From the NCBI RefSeq assembly GCF_963668215.1, contig NZ_OY764190.1, positions 4,402,001-4,466,000 on the forward strand: a stretch of DNA of 64,000 nucleotides, given 5' to 3'. Below are positions 9,805 to 17,793 of this stretch, piece after piece. The notes beneath the pieces were generated by a model. It was not told the DNA's origin. It was given only the letters and a program-made list of their open reading frames with translations, and searched no databases. This DNA comes from an uncultured Desulfosarcina sp. Its GTDB lineage: Bacteria > Desulfobacterota > Desulfobacteria > Desulfobacterales > Desulfosarcinaceae. Numbering within the stretch: position 1 is the first letter of the stretch; every line of letters starts with the position of its first letter. A program made the translations under genes and the position numbers.

Positions 9805-9833
9805 TTGACAAGCTGTTTCCGGAGGGATTACTC
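9805..9833 (+). promoter_or_regulatory. Possible sigma-70 promoter for the methyltransferase-acsA pair
   Basis: A perfect TTGACA -35 (9805-9810) is followed at 17 bp by TTACTC (9828-9833), a moderate -10. It lies about 150 bp before the methyltransferase start. The rest of the 290-bp gap to the IHF gene shows no other element. Confidence 0.4.
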
Positions 9834-9984
9834 TCAAAATGCAGGACGGTTCCAAAAGGTTGCGCGCAGGAACGGCGGAAAATCGTCCGGGCATTCATTC
9901 GGGGCTGAATTTTTCAGCCGGTCGTGACAGGTCTGGCGAGTCCGAACGGGGACGGCCCCGTCGGAAAGGAAAAAGAGATTTCCC

Positions 9985-10518
9985 ATGCGCAAATTCACGG
10001 AAGGCCTGGTTGACTCGGAAACCATCGTCGAAGCTCTGGACATCCAACCGGGCCAGACGATTATCGATGCCGGCTGCGGCACGGGCTATATGGCCAGTAT
10101 CTTTTCGCGGGCCGTAACCGCATCGGGCAGGGTCCACGCCGTTGATCGGGACGGCTATTTTATCGAAAAACTCTCCGAAGAAACCAAAGGCACCAACATC
10201 GAAGCGATCCAGAGCGATATTACCCACCTCGACGGGCTGGCGGATCGTTCCGTCGATCTTGTTTATGCTTCCACCGTGATCCATGCTTTGTACGGACCAC
10301 AATTGACGGCCTTTGTGATGGAGGCCAGGCGGCTGCTGAAACCCGATGCCAGGCTGGCCATCGTCGAAATCGAAAAAAAGGAAACACCATTCGGCCCGCC
10401 CATGGAATATCGTAACTCGCCGGAAGAACTGATGGAAAAAGTCCCCATGGTGCCGCTGAAAACGGTAAGGGTCGGGGAACACTTCTACATGCAGGTTTTT
10501 CTCAATTCGGAGAAGTGA
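9985..10518 (+). CDS. Class I SAM-dependent methyltransferase
   Basis: 177 residues with a Rossmann methyltransferase core. Motif I is IIDAGCGTGYMASIFS at about 31-46. The acidic residue of motif II is in VHAVDRDG, motif III is IQSDITHLDG, and LVYASTVIHAL and EARRLLKPDARLAIVEI complete the fold. The sequence resembles UbiE/Methyltransf_11 proteins, but the substrate is unknown. The last codons overlap the start of the acyl-CoA synthetase by 4 nt (GTGA), so the two genes are probably translationally coupled. Confidence 0.88.
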   Translation: MRKFTEGLVDSETIVEALDIQPGQTIIDAGCGTGYMASIFSRAVTASGRVHAVDRDGYFIEKLSEETKGTNIEAIQSDITHLDGLADRSVDLVYASTVIHALYGPQLTAFVMEARRLLKPDARLAIVEIEKKETPFGPPMEYRNSPEELMEKVPMVPLKTVRVGEHFYMQVFLNSEK

Positions 10519-12278
10519 AGAAATTGGTTTTCAAGCCTATTCGCAAGCATCCGGAATCGTATCCGCAGCGCCCGAACCTGATGAATTACGAGAAAATCAG
10601 GAGCACGTTTTCCTGGGGAACCATTCGCGGCGAGTTGGATGGGCTGCCGGAGGGCAGGGGGCTCAACATCGCCCACGAAGCGGTGGACCGCCATGCCGAC
10701 GGAGAACGCAAAGACCGGGTGGCCCTTCAATGGCTGGGCCGCGACGGCGCTTCCCGCGCCATTACCTACTATGATCTCAAAGCGCAGACCAGCCGCTTCG
10801 CCAATCTTCTCGACCAGCTGGGCATCGGAAAAGGCGATACGGTCTGCACGCTGGCCGGCCGCATCCCCGAATTGTACATTGCGGCCCTGGGAACGCTTAA
10901 AAATAGAAGCGTTTTTTGCCCGCTTTTCTCCGCTTTCGGCCCGGAACCTATCTATCAGCGGCTGAGCAAAGGCGATTCCAGGATTCTGTTGACCACCGAG
11001 GCCGATTACCGCGGCAAGGTCGGCCAACTGAGGGATCGGCTGCCCAAGCTCGAACACGTGCTTCTGGTGGACGCCAGGGACCATGGGGCAGACGGCCTGT
11101 TGTCCCTGCCCAGGCTCATGGAAGAAGCTTCCGACGTCTATACCATCCCGCCCACCGATCCTGCGGATATCGCCCTCCTGCACTTTACCAGCGGCACCAC
11201 CGGGATGCCCAAGGGCGCGCTGCACGCCCACAACGCCGTGCTCACCCATTACATGACCGGTAAATACGTCCTGGATTTTCACCCCGGCGATGTCTTCTGG
11301 TGTACCGCCGATCCCGGCTGGGTTACCGGCACTTCCTATGGCATCCTGTCGCCGCTGCTGCACGGGATCACCAACCTCGTGGACGAGGCCGATTTCGACG
11401 CCGGGCGCTGGTGCGACATCCTGGCCGGCCGGAAAGTGAGCGTCTGGTACACGGCGCCCACGGCCATCCGCCGGCTGATGCGCATGGGGATTGAGCCGGT
11501 CCGGACATATGACCTGCGACATCTGCGCGTGGTTCACAGCGTCGGCGAACCGCTCAACCCTGAAGCCGTGGTCTGGGGGATAAAAGCCCTGGGCATGCCG
11601 ATTCACGACAACTGGTGGCAGACGGAAACCGGCGGCATCATGATCGCCAATTTCCCGGCCATGGAGATCCGACCCGGCTCCATGGGACGGCCGCTGCCGG
11701 GCATCGAGGCGGCCATCGCCCGGCGCACGGGCAACGATGCCATTGAAGTGATCGATGCGTCTGACGTTCAGGGCGAACTGGCCCTGCGGCCCGGCTGGCC
11801 CTCCATGTTCCGGGGCTACCTGCACGACGAGGCGCGCTACCGCAAGTGTTTCGCCGGTGGCTGGTATCTGACGGGAGATCTGGCCAGAAGGGACGCGGAC
11901 GGTTATTTCTGGTTCGTGGGCCGCGCCGACGACATCATCAAGACGTCCGGCCACATGGTGGGGCCTTTCGAGGTGGAAAGCACCCTCATGCAGCATCCGG
12001 CCGTGGCCGAGGCCGGAGTGATCGGAAAGCCGCACCCGTTCGTCGGAGAACTGGTCAAAGCCTTTGTCGCCCTCAAGCCGGGGCACGCCCCCAGCGACGA
12101 ACTGCGGCTGGAACTGATCGGGTTCGCCCGCAAAAGGCTCGGTCCGGCCGTGGCGCCCAGGGAGATCGATTTCAAAGCCGATCTTCCCAAGAACAAGGCC
12201 GGCAAGATCATGCGGCGGCTGCTCAAGGCCCGCGAACTGGGCCTGCCCGAGGGAGACCTTTCGACCTTGGAGGATTAG
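10515..12278 (+). CDS. acsA: Acetate-CoA ligase (AMP-forming)
   Basis: 587 residues, close to the short AcsA type of Gram-positives (about 570) and shorter than enteric Acs (652). It activates acetate to acetyl-AMP and then acetyl-CoA in the cytoplasm. Visible motifs are the P-loop FTSGTTGMPKGALHAH, DNWWQTETGG, YLTGDLARRDADGYFWFVGRADDIIKTSGH, and the catalytic Lys region DLPKNKAGKIMRRLL. The start is GTG at 10515, overlapping the upstream methyltransferase stop (GTGA). The N-terminal NIAHEAVDRHADG is typical of acetyl-CoA synthetases, which favours acetate, although propionate or another short acid is possible. Confidence 0.9.
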   Translation: MKKLVFKPIRKHPESYPQRPNLMNYEKIRSTFSWGTIRGELDGLPEGRGLNIAHEAVDRHADGERKDRVALQWLGRDGASRAITYYDLKAQTSRFANLLDQLGIGKGDTVCTLAGRIPELYIAALGTLKNRSVFCPLFSAFGPEPIYQRLSKGDSRILLTTEADYRGKVGQLRDRLPKLEHVLLVDARDHGADGLLSLPRLMEEASDVYTIPPTDPADIALLHFTSGTTGMPKGALHAHNAVLTHYMTGKYVLDFHPGDVFWCTADPGWVTGTSYGILSPLLHGITNLVDEADFDAGRWCDILAGRKVSVWYTAPTAIRRLMRMGIEPVRTYDLRHLRVVHSVGEPLNPEAVVWGIKALGMPIHDNWWQTETGGIMIANFPAMEIRPGSMGRPLPGIEAAIARRTGNDAIEVIDASDVQGELALRPGWPSMFRGYLHDEARYRKCFAGGWYLTGDLARRDADGYFWFVGRADDIIKTSGHMVGPFEVESTLMQHPAVAEAGVIGKPHPFVGELVKAFVALKPGHAPSDELRLELIGFARKRLGPAVAPREIDFKADLPKNKAGKIMRRLLKARELGLPEGDLSTLED

Positions 12279-12391
12279 AACCCGTTCAGCTCGTACGGAA
12301 CGACGCCTGCCCAAACGGTTGACAAAGCGATGCCAACCTTTTATGATCGCGCCCTGTCTATAACATTTTAAATAAATCTGGATGGTTGCAT

Positions 12392-13471
12392 ATGTTCAAG
12401 ATTGCTGTTCTGCCGGGAGACGGCATCGGTCCCGAAGTCATGGAAGAAGCCCTCAAGGTGCTGGCCGCGGCCCAGGTAAGGTTCTCCTTTGATCTGGACT
12501 GTACGACGGCCGATGTCGGCGGGATCGCCATCGACCGGCACGGCCAGGCCCTGCCCGAAGCGACCCTGGAGATGTGCGAGAAGAGCGATGCCATTCTTTT
12601 CGGGTCCGTGGGCGGCCCCAAATGGGAATCCCTGCCTCCGGCCCGGCAGCCGGAGCGGGGCGCGCTGCTGCCTTTGCGCAAGCACTTCAACCTGTTCTGC
12701 AACCTCCGTCCGGCCAAGGTGTTCCCCGCCCTGGCCGGCGCCAGCCCGCTGCATCCCGACATCGTCGGGCAGGGATTCGACATTCTCTGCGTGCGGGAGC
12801 TGACCGGCGACATCTATTTCGGCCAGCCCAAGGGCCGCGAAGGCAGCGGACCCGACGAACGCGCCTTCGACACCATGGTCTACACCCGCCGGGAAATCGA
12901 ACGCATCGCCCGGTCCGCCTTCGAGGCTGCGCGGCTGCGAAACTACCGGGTGACCTCCGTGGACAAGGCCAATGTACTCACCACCATGGTGCTGTGGCGA
13001 GAGGTGGTCATCGAGACGGCCAGAGACTACCCGGACGTGGCTCTGAATCATATCTATGTGGACAACGCCACCATGCAGCTGGTGAAAAATCCCCACCAGT
13101 TCGACGTATTGCTGTGCGGCAACATGTTCGGCGACATCATTTCCGACGAATGTGCCATGATCACCGGCTCCATGGGGCTGTTGCCTTCGGCCAGTATCAG
13201 CGAAAGCGGTTTCGGCCTTTACGAGCCGGCCGGCGGCAGTGCGCCGGACATCGCCGGCCAGGGCATCGCCAACCCCATTGCCCAGATCCTGTCCGCCGCC
13301 ATGATGCTGCGCTACAGCCTGGATCGCGGCGATGCCGCCGACGCCATCGATGCCGCCGTGGCCCGGGTGCTGGAAGATGGCGTTCGCACGCCCGACATCG
13401 CCGCCGGCGGGCGTTCCGTCAGCACCCGTGAAATGGGAGATGCCGTGGTCCACGCGCTCTACGACGCCTGA
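12392..13471 (+). CDS. leuB: 3-isopropylmalate dehydrogenase
   Basis: 359 residues, normal LeuB length. It oxidatively decarboxylates 3-isopropylmalate with NAD+ in leucine biosynthesis. Motifs are FKIAVLPGDGIGPEVM at the N-terminus, AILFGSVGGPKW, the substrate arginine region LLPLRKHFNLFCNLRPA, VRELTGDIYFGQPKG, the Asp-rich metal site FGDIISDE, and the NAD-binding EPAGGSAPDIAGQGIANP. ATG at 12392 is preferred because GGATGG lies upstream; a TTG six bases earlier is unlikely. No other leu genes are adjacent. Confidence 0.95.
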   Translation: MFKIAVLPGDGIGPEVMEEALKVLAAAQVRFSFDLDCTTADVGGIAIDRHGQALPEATLEMCEKSDAILFGSVGGPKWESLPPARQPERGALLPLRKHFNLFCNLRPAKVFPALAGASPLHPDIVGQGFDILCVRELTGDIYFGQPKGREGSGPDERAFDTMVYTRREIERIARSAFEAARLRNYRVTSVDKANVLTTMVLWREVVIETARDYPDVALNHIYVDNATMQLVKNPHQFDVLLCGNMFGDIISDECAMITGSMGLLPSASISESGFGLYEPAGGSAPDIAGQGIANPIAQILSAAMMLRYSLDRGDAADAIDAAVARVLEDGVRTPDIAAGGRSVSTREMGDAVVHALYDA

Positions 13472-13483
13472 CCGATCCGTTCC

Positions 13484-15064
13484 ATGCACGCCAATTCTCC
13501 GGACAGGAACAGCCCTTTGATCATCGTCGACGCGATCAGCGTTCGGCTGCGGGACCGTTGGCTGTTCGACTGCCTGTCCTGGACGATTAAAAACGGGGAG
13601 CAATGGGTCATCGCCGGAACCAACGGGGCCGGGAAGACCACCCTGGCCAAGGCCGTCGCCGGCCGGTTGCCCGTCGTTCAGGGTAAAATTCATTATCATG
13701 CCCTGGATGGCGCAGCGCCCGCAGAGGCCATTGCATATGTGGCCAGCGATGCACGACGCGCCTTGTGGTTGCGCGAAAGGCGGCTGGACCATGCCAGGGG
13801 CTTTGCCGGCCGCCACCACGATGCCACTACCGTGGGTCAATGGCTTGCTTCGCAGCAGTCTCAAGGCTGCGATATTGGCCAGACGCGTCAGGGCCTGGCC
13901 GATATTCCGGAGGTTTTTCGGCTGGAGGATCTTTTTGACAAACCGTTGATGGCCGTTTCCACCGGAGAGATGAGCCGGATTCTTCTGGCCCGTGAATTGA
14001 TCCGCCGACCGAAGATGCTGATCCTGGACGAACCGTTCGAGGGCCTGGATGCGCCGGGGCGGCGGGAGTTGACGGCCATGCTCGATCAACTGGCCGTTTC
14101 CGGTCTGCCCATGGTGCTGGTCGTTCACCGTCCCGAGGAGCGGCTGGCCGCCACCACCCACATGCTGACCCTCGATGACGGCCGGATCGCTGCCGCCGGG
14201 CCGATAACGAATCTGAACGAGGATTTTTTGCGCAGCAGAACCGCAAGCCCCCCGCCCAAAAAACATCCCGGGCCGTTATCTGTTCCTGAAACCGGACGAG
14301 ATCCGTTGAATTTCGGTGAAGAACCGCTGATCGACATGCACGACGCAACGGTGCGTTACGGTGAAACCGTGGTTCTGGACCGGCTGACCTGGACGGTAAG
14401 GAAAGGGGAGCACTGGGCGATCAGCGGACCCAACGGCGCCGGCAAGTCCACCCTGCTCAAGCTGATTACCGGAGATTGCCTGCAAGTGTACGCCAATTCC
14501 ATCCGTCTGTTCGGTGAATCGCGGGGCACGGGGCAGACCCTGGGCGAGATCCGCCATCGGCTGGGGGTGGTCAGCCACGATCTGGCCAGCGGCTATCAGA
14601 AACGGATGTCAGCCATAGAGGTGGTCTGTTCCGGCTTTTTCGATTCCGTGGGCCTGTATCACCGGTGCGATGCCGGTCAGCGGGCCGTGGCCGCCGGTTG
14701 GCTGGATCGGCTGGGGGTGTCGTCATTGTCCCAAACGCCGTTCGATCAGCTTTCCCAGGGACAGCGGCAGATGATCCTCATCGCCCGGGCCATGGTCAAA
14801 CCCCCGCAACTGCTGATTTTGGATGAGCCCTGCAGCGGTCTGGATCCGGAAAACCGTGAGAAGGTTCTCGAACGGGTGAACGGCATCGGCACCGGCGGCG
14901 GCACCGGCCTGCTTTTTGTGACCCACCATGAAACGGAGATTCCGGCGTGCATCACCCACCGGCTGGTGCTGGATGGGGGGCGTGTGGTGGGTTGCGGGAA
15001 AGTGAAGAGATCGAGGGAAGAGAGACGATGGAAGATGGATGATGGACGTCTTCCCTCATCCTAG
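13484..15064 (+). CDS. Tandem ABC ATPase, ModF-like (no membrane partner nearby)
   Basis: 526 residues with two complete ABC ATPase domains in one chain and no membrane segments. Domain 1 has Walker A GTNGAGKTT, signature VSTGEMSRI and Walker B LLILDEPFEGLD-type (MLILDEPFEGLDA). Domain 2 has Walker A GPNGAGKSTL, signature LSQGQRQMI and LLILDEPCSGLD. The architecture and length are those of ModF/PhrA of the molybdate locus (about 490 residues), but no mod transport genes are near. The last 20 or so residues (charged REERRW tail) look like read-through into intergenic DNA. Its stop overlaps the trmJ stop from the other strand in a CTAG tetranucleotide. Confidence 0.85.
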   Translation: MHANSPDRNSPLIIVDAISVRLRDRWLFDCLSWTIKNGEQWVIAGTNGAGKTTLAKAVAGRLPVVQGKIHYHALDGAAPAEAIAYVASDARRALWLRERRLDHARGFAGRHHDATTVGQWLASQQSQGCDIGQTRQGLADIPEVFRLEDLFDKPLMAVSTGEMSRILLARELIRRPKMLILDEPFEGLDAPGRRELTAMLDQLAVSGLPMVLVVHRPEERLAATTHMLTLDDGRIAAAGPITNLNEDFLRSRTASPPPKKHPGPLSVPETGRDPLNFGEEPLIDMHDATVRYGETVVLDRLTWTVRKGEHWAISGPNGAGKSTLLKLITGDCLQVYANSIRLFGESRGTGQTLGEIRHRLGVVSHDLASGYQKRMSAIEVVCSGFFDSVGLYHRCDAGQRAVAAGWLDRLGVSSLSQTPFDQLSQGQRQMILIARAMVKPPQLLILDEPCSGLDPENREKVLERVNGIGTGGGTGLLFVTHHETEIPACITHRLVLDGGRVVGCGKVKRSREERRWKMDDGRLPSS

Positions 15065-15843
15065 CGAAGCGGTCGTCCATCGTCCATCGCTTTCCCGTCC
15101 GCCAAACCTTCCTCATGTCGACGATCCCCATACCAAAGAATCTGCCGGCAGATGCCGCGGATGATGCCCACTTCGCCGGCCCGCAGCGGCAGGCGCGCAA
15201 AGAAGCGGCGCAGGCGGGACATCCAGTAGTCCGGGTTGTCCGGCTGCACGTATTCAATTCGGACCAGGGCCTCGGTCAATTCCTCGTACATCCGGTCCAG
15301 TTCGATGCGTTTGGCCAGACGGGGCGTAAAGACGGGCGGGTCGGATCGGGTGGCGGTGGCAAGGCAGTAGCAGATCACCATGACGGCCTGGGAGAGATTC
15401 AGCGAGGTGAAGCCCGCTGTGGGGATGTTGACCAGCTGATGGCAGTATTTCAAGTCCTCGTTGGTCAGCCCCCGGTCTTCCGGGCCGAACACGATGGCCA
15501 CCGGGTTGTTTCTGGAAAGGTCGATGAGTTTTTCGGCCAGCACCTCGGGAGATTTGAGAACGGGCCGCTGCCCGCCCAGCCGGGCGGTGGTTCCGACCAC
15601 GTGGCCGAAGGGCGCCAGGGCATCGGACAAAACGTCAAACCGCTCGATCCCGTCCACCACGGCTCTTGCTGCGTGGGTGGCCAGCCGCCGGATGCGTTCC
15701 TCGTCCCAGATGCCCGGATCCACGACGATCAGGCGACAGAAACCCATATTGCACATGGCCCGCGCAGCGGACCCGATATTTTCAGGATACCGGGGCCGCT
15801 GCAGGACGATGGCGATGTTTTCCCGGGTGACGCCAACGGTCAT
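15061..15843 (-). CDS. trmJ: tRNA (cytidine/uridine-2'-O)-methyltransferase TrmJ
   Basis: 260 residues, a SPOUT (TrmH-superfamily) RNA methyltransferase that 2'-O-methylates position 32 of tRNAs in the TrmJ subfamily. Motif 1 is NIAIVLQRPRYPENIGSAARAMCNMGF, motif 2 is VAIVFGPEDRGLTNEDL, and motif 3 is LNLSQAVMVICYCL. These form the knot that binds SAM. The C-terminal extension (residues 165-240) is the TrmJ dimer tail. The start codon overlaps the ndk stop by 4 nt (ATGA), so ndk and trmJ are cotranscribed and probably coupled. The last 15 residues (GKAMDDGRPLR) are likely non-conserved. Confidence 0.9.
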   Translation of the reverse strand: MTVGVTRENIAIVLQRPRYPENIGSAARAMCNMGFCRLIVVDPGIWDEERIRRLATHAARAVVDGIERFDVLSDALAPFGHVVGTTARLGGQRPVLKSPEVLAEKLIDLSRNNPVAIVFGPEDRGLTNEDLKYCHQLVNIPTAGFTSLNLSQAVMVICYCLATATRSDPPVFTPRLAKRIELDRMYEELTEALVRIEYVQPDNPDYWMSRLRRFFARLPLRAGEVGIIRGICRQILWYGDRRHEEGLADGKAMDDGRPLR

Positions 15844-16259
15844 CGAGGGTTGATTTCAAAGGCGTTGAAAAAGTATCCGATTTCAAATGCCGCGGTTTCG
15901 GGGGCATCGGAGCCGTGAACCACATTCTTTTCGATATCGGTGGCAAAATCGCGCCGGATGGTTCCCTCGACCGCTTCCTTGTAATTGGTGGCGCCCATGA
16001 GATCCCGGTAGCGGGCAATGGCGTTGTCGCCCTCCAGCACCATGACCACGGCCGGTCCGGACGACATGAAGTCGGTGAGGCTGCCGAAAAAGGGCCGCTC
16101 ACGGTGGACTGCATAAAATCCTTCGGCCTGGGCCTTGGTCATGTGAATCATCTTCATGGCGATGATTTTCAGGTCGTTGGCCTCCAGGCGTTTGACGACT
16201 TCTCCGATCACTCCCCGGGCCACGCCGTCGGGTTTTACGATGGACAGGGTTCTTTCCAT
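15840..16259 (-). CDS. ndk: Nucleoside-diphosphate kinase
   Basis: 139 residues. It transfers the gamma-phosphate of ATP to NDPs through a phospho-histidine. It begins MERTLSIVKPDGVARGVIGEV and has FYAVHRERPFF, VMVLEGDNAI, the ATP loop GATNYKEAVEGTIRRDF, and the active-site His in NVVHGSDAPETAAFE. ATG at 16259 follows AAGGAAAAGGAAT, a strong ribosome site. The upstream in-frame codons extend a further 61 residues without family similarity and were left out. trmJ follows with an ATGA overlap. Confidence 0.97.
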   Translation of the reverse strand: MERTLSIVKPDGVARGVIGEVVKRLEANDLKIIAMKMIHMTKAQAEGFYAVHRERPFFGSLTDFMSSGPAVVMVLEGDNAIARYRDLMGATNYKEAVEGTIRRDFATDIEKNVVHGSDAPETAAFEIGYFFNAFEINPR

Positions 16260-16397
16260 ATTCCTTTTCCTTTCAGGGGTAGAGATAATGCAGATATTGG
16301 GCTTTTTAGAAATCCGCACAATTTGGAAGCTGCCATACCAGAAGCGATATACCAAGTCAACCGCGGTCGTCCGCCGGTTCCAAGGCATCCGGAGCGG

Positions 16398-16426
16398 TTG
16401 ACAGGACCGGTCGGGCGCTTTATTAT
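16398..16426 (+). promoter_or_regulatory. Sigma-70 promoter for the FmdB gene
   Basis: TTGACA (16398-16403), exactly 17 bp, then TATTAT (16421-16426). This near-consensus promoter points at the FmdB gene 78 bp downstream and away from ndk. Confidence 0.7.
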
Positions 16427-16503
16427 TCCTTACTTCCAACATGCTCTGTTTGACAGTATAAACAAATTGTTAGCAACAGATTTGAATCGATGATGGAGTG
16501 AAC

Positions 16504-16998
16504 ATGCCGATCTATGAGTTTTATTGCCCGGACTGCAACACCCTTTTCAATTTCTTTTCGCGCACCATCAACACGACCAAAAAGCCCAAATGCCCGCGGT
16601 GCAAAACCCGCATATTGGAGCGGCAGATGTCGGCCTTCGCCTTCACCGGCAAGGCCAAGGAAAGCGATGACGGCGAAGACCTGCCCTTTGACGAGGGCAA
16701 AATGGAAAAAGCCATGCAGATGCTGGCCGGTGAAGCGGACCGCATCGACGAGAACGATCACCGTCAGGCCGCCAATCTCATGCGCAAGCTTACCGACATG
16801 ACCGGAATGGAGCTGGGCGACAGCATGCAGGAGGCCCTGCGGCGCATGGAAAACGGCGAGGACCCGGAGCAGGTGGAAGCGGAGATGGGGGATCTGCTGG
16901 AGGGTGAAGACCCGTTTTTGCTGCCCGGGAAAAAGGGCGCGAAAGGCGCTGCAACTCGCCGGGCGCCGATTAAGGACGAGACGCTTTATGATCTTTGA
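16504..16998 (+). CDS. FmdB-family zinc-ribbon protein
   Basis: 164 residues. It begins MPIYEFYCPDCNTLFNFF and continues to KCPRCKTRILERQMSAFAFTG, so Cys 9/12 and 32/35 form a zinc ribbon typical of the FmdB/CxxC_CxxC_SSSS family. The remainder is a long acidic helical region (GELGDSM/EDPEQVEAEMGDLLEGEDPF) ending in a basic patch. FmdB proteins are small regulators or accessory factors first noted in formamidase/amidase operons; the function here is unknown. GGAG precedes ATG 16504; a GTG 6 nt earlier is in frame but less likely. A near-consensus promoter lies upstream. Confidence 0.88.
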   Translation: MPIYEFYCPDCNTLFNFFSRTINTTKKPKCPRCKTRILERQMSAFAFTGKAKESDDGEDLPFDEGKMEKAMQMLAGEADRIDENDHRQAANLMRKLTDMTGMELGDSMQEALRRMENGEDPEQVEAEMGDLLEGEDPFLLPGKKGAKGAATRRAPIKDETLYDL

Positions 16999-17074
16999 AA
17001 AGGGATGATGACGAAATGCATTCAACCGGCGCGTGGAATTGAACAGCACACCGAATGAAGCACCGTATTATCGG

Positions 17075-17110
17075 ATGGGACCAATGGGAGCAATGAGAGC
17101 TATGTGAGAG
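17075..17110. repeat. Four tandem 9-bp repeats upstream of the four-helix gene
   Basis: Four consecutive nonamers are ATGGGACCA, ATGGGAGCA, ATGAGAGCT and ATGTGAGAG. They end 9 bp before the start codon, next to its ribosome site. Related nonamers, in the opposite orientation, are found inside the gene at 17510-17536. Confidence 0.85.
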
Positions 17111-17119
17111 AGGAGGATC

Positions 17120-17779
17120 ATGAACGATAATCGTTTCCTGCCGAAAAAAGGGAACTACAAGATCCTGCTTTCGTATCAGAAGTCGGTGATTATTTATGAC
17201 TGCACTTCTGTTTTTTGTGAGCGGTTTCTGGAAAAACGGGACCGCACGGTTGATCAGATGGTCCAGGCCGCCCGCTCCGGCAAACAAAATATTATCGAAG
17301 GCTCCAAAGCCGCAGTCACCTCAACTGAAACCGAACTGAAACTGACCAATGTCGCCCGTGCCAGCCTGGAAGAGTTGCTGGAAGATTATAATGACTATCT
17401 GCGCATTCGTAATTTTCAGCTCTGGGCAAAGAACGCCAGGGAGGCAAGCTATGTCAGAAAACTGAGTAGCGGCAAAATAGAACCGCCTGCTTCGTTGACC
17501 GCAAAAGTACATAGCTCCCATAGCTCTCATGAGTCCCAAGGAACAAATGTGCCGGATTCTCCGGCAGACGAACAAGAACTCATCCGTCAAACTTTTGTTG
17601 CTTTTTTGCGAACGCGTCCACCTGAGGTATGCGCCAACATCATGATTTGTCTGATTCACCAGTGCAATTTTCTGTTAGACAGGCAAATTAAACACCTTGA
17701 GGAAAATTTCACGAAAGAAGGTGGCCTGCGTGAGCGCATGTATAAGGCCCGAATAAAGTACAGGAATAAACAAAAATGA
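17120..17779 (+). CDS. Four-helix-bundle suffix-domain protein (23S IVS protein superfamily)
   Basis: 219 residues. Residues 1-115 form the four-helix bundle: NDNRFLPKKGNYKILLSYQK, FCERFLEKRDRTVDQMVQA and the hallmark ARSGKQNIIEGSKA, followed by ELKLTNVARASLEELLEDYNDYLR. The superfamily includes proteins encoded in 23S rRNA intervening sequences and the Avd accessory protein of diversity-generating retroelements; a molecular role is not established for this branch. A low-complexity hinge (HSSHSSHESQGTN, about 131-143) separates it from a C-terminal suffix domain (ELIRQTFVAFL, MICLIHQCNFLLDRQ). The hinge is encoded by 9-bp tandem repeats. AGGAGG gives a strong ribosome site. No reverse transcriptase is in this window. 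Confidence 0.85.
   Translation: MNDNRFLPKKGNYKILLSYQKSVIIYDCTSVFCERFLEKRDRTVDQMVQAARSGKQNIIEGSKAAVTSTETELKLTNVARASLEELLEDYNDYLRIRNFQLWAKNAREASYVRKLSSGKIEPPASLTAKVHSSHSSHESQGTNVPDSPADEQELIRQTFVAFLRTRPPEVCANIMICLIHQCNFLLDRQIKHLEENFTKEGGLRERMYKARIKYRNKQK
17510..17536. repeat. In-frame 9-bp tandem repeats coding for a Ser/His hinge
   Basis: CATAGCTCC, CATAGCTCT and CATGAGTCC, read in frame as His-Ser-Ser, His-Ser-Ser, His-Glu-Ser. Their reverse complements (GGAGCTATG, AGAGCTATG) are the same family as the non-coding nonamers at 17075-17110. Confidence 0.85.
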
Positions 17780-17793
17780 AAGATGGGTTAAAG

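Noticed and set aside
10485..12314. 609-codon open frame antisense to acsA
   Set aside because: No recognisable motif; acsA is complete with all motifs.
12368..14266. 632-codon open frame antisense to leuB and the ModF-like gene
   Set aside because: Spans two unrelated genes and shows no domain.
16260..16442. N-terminal extension of ndk
   Set aside because: No similarity before MERTLSIVKPD, and a strong ribosome site directly precedes that Met.
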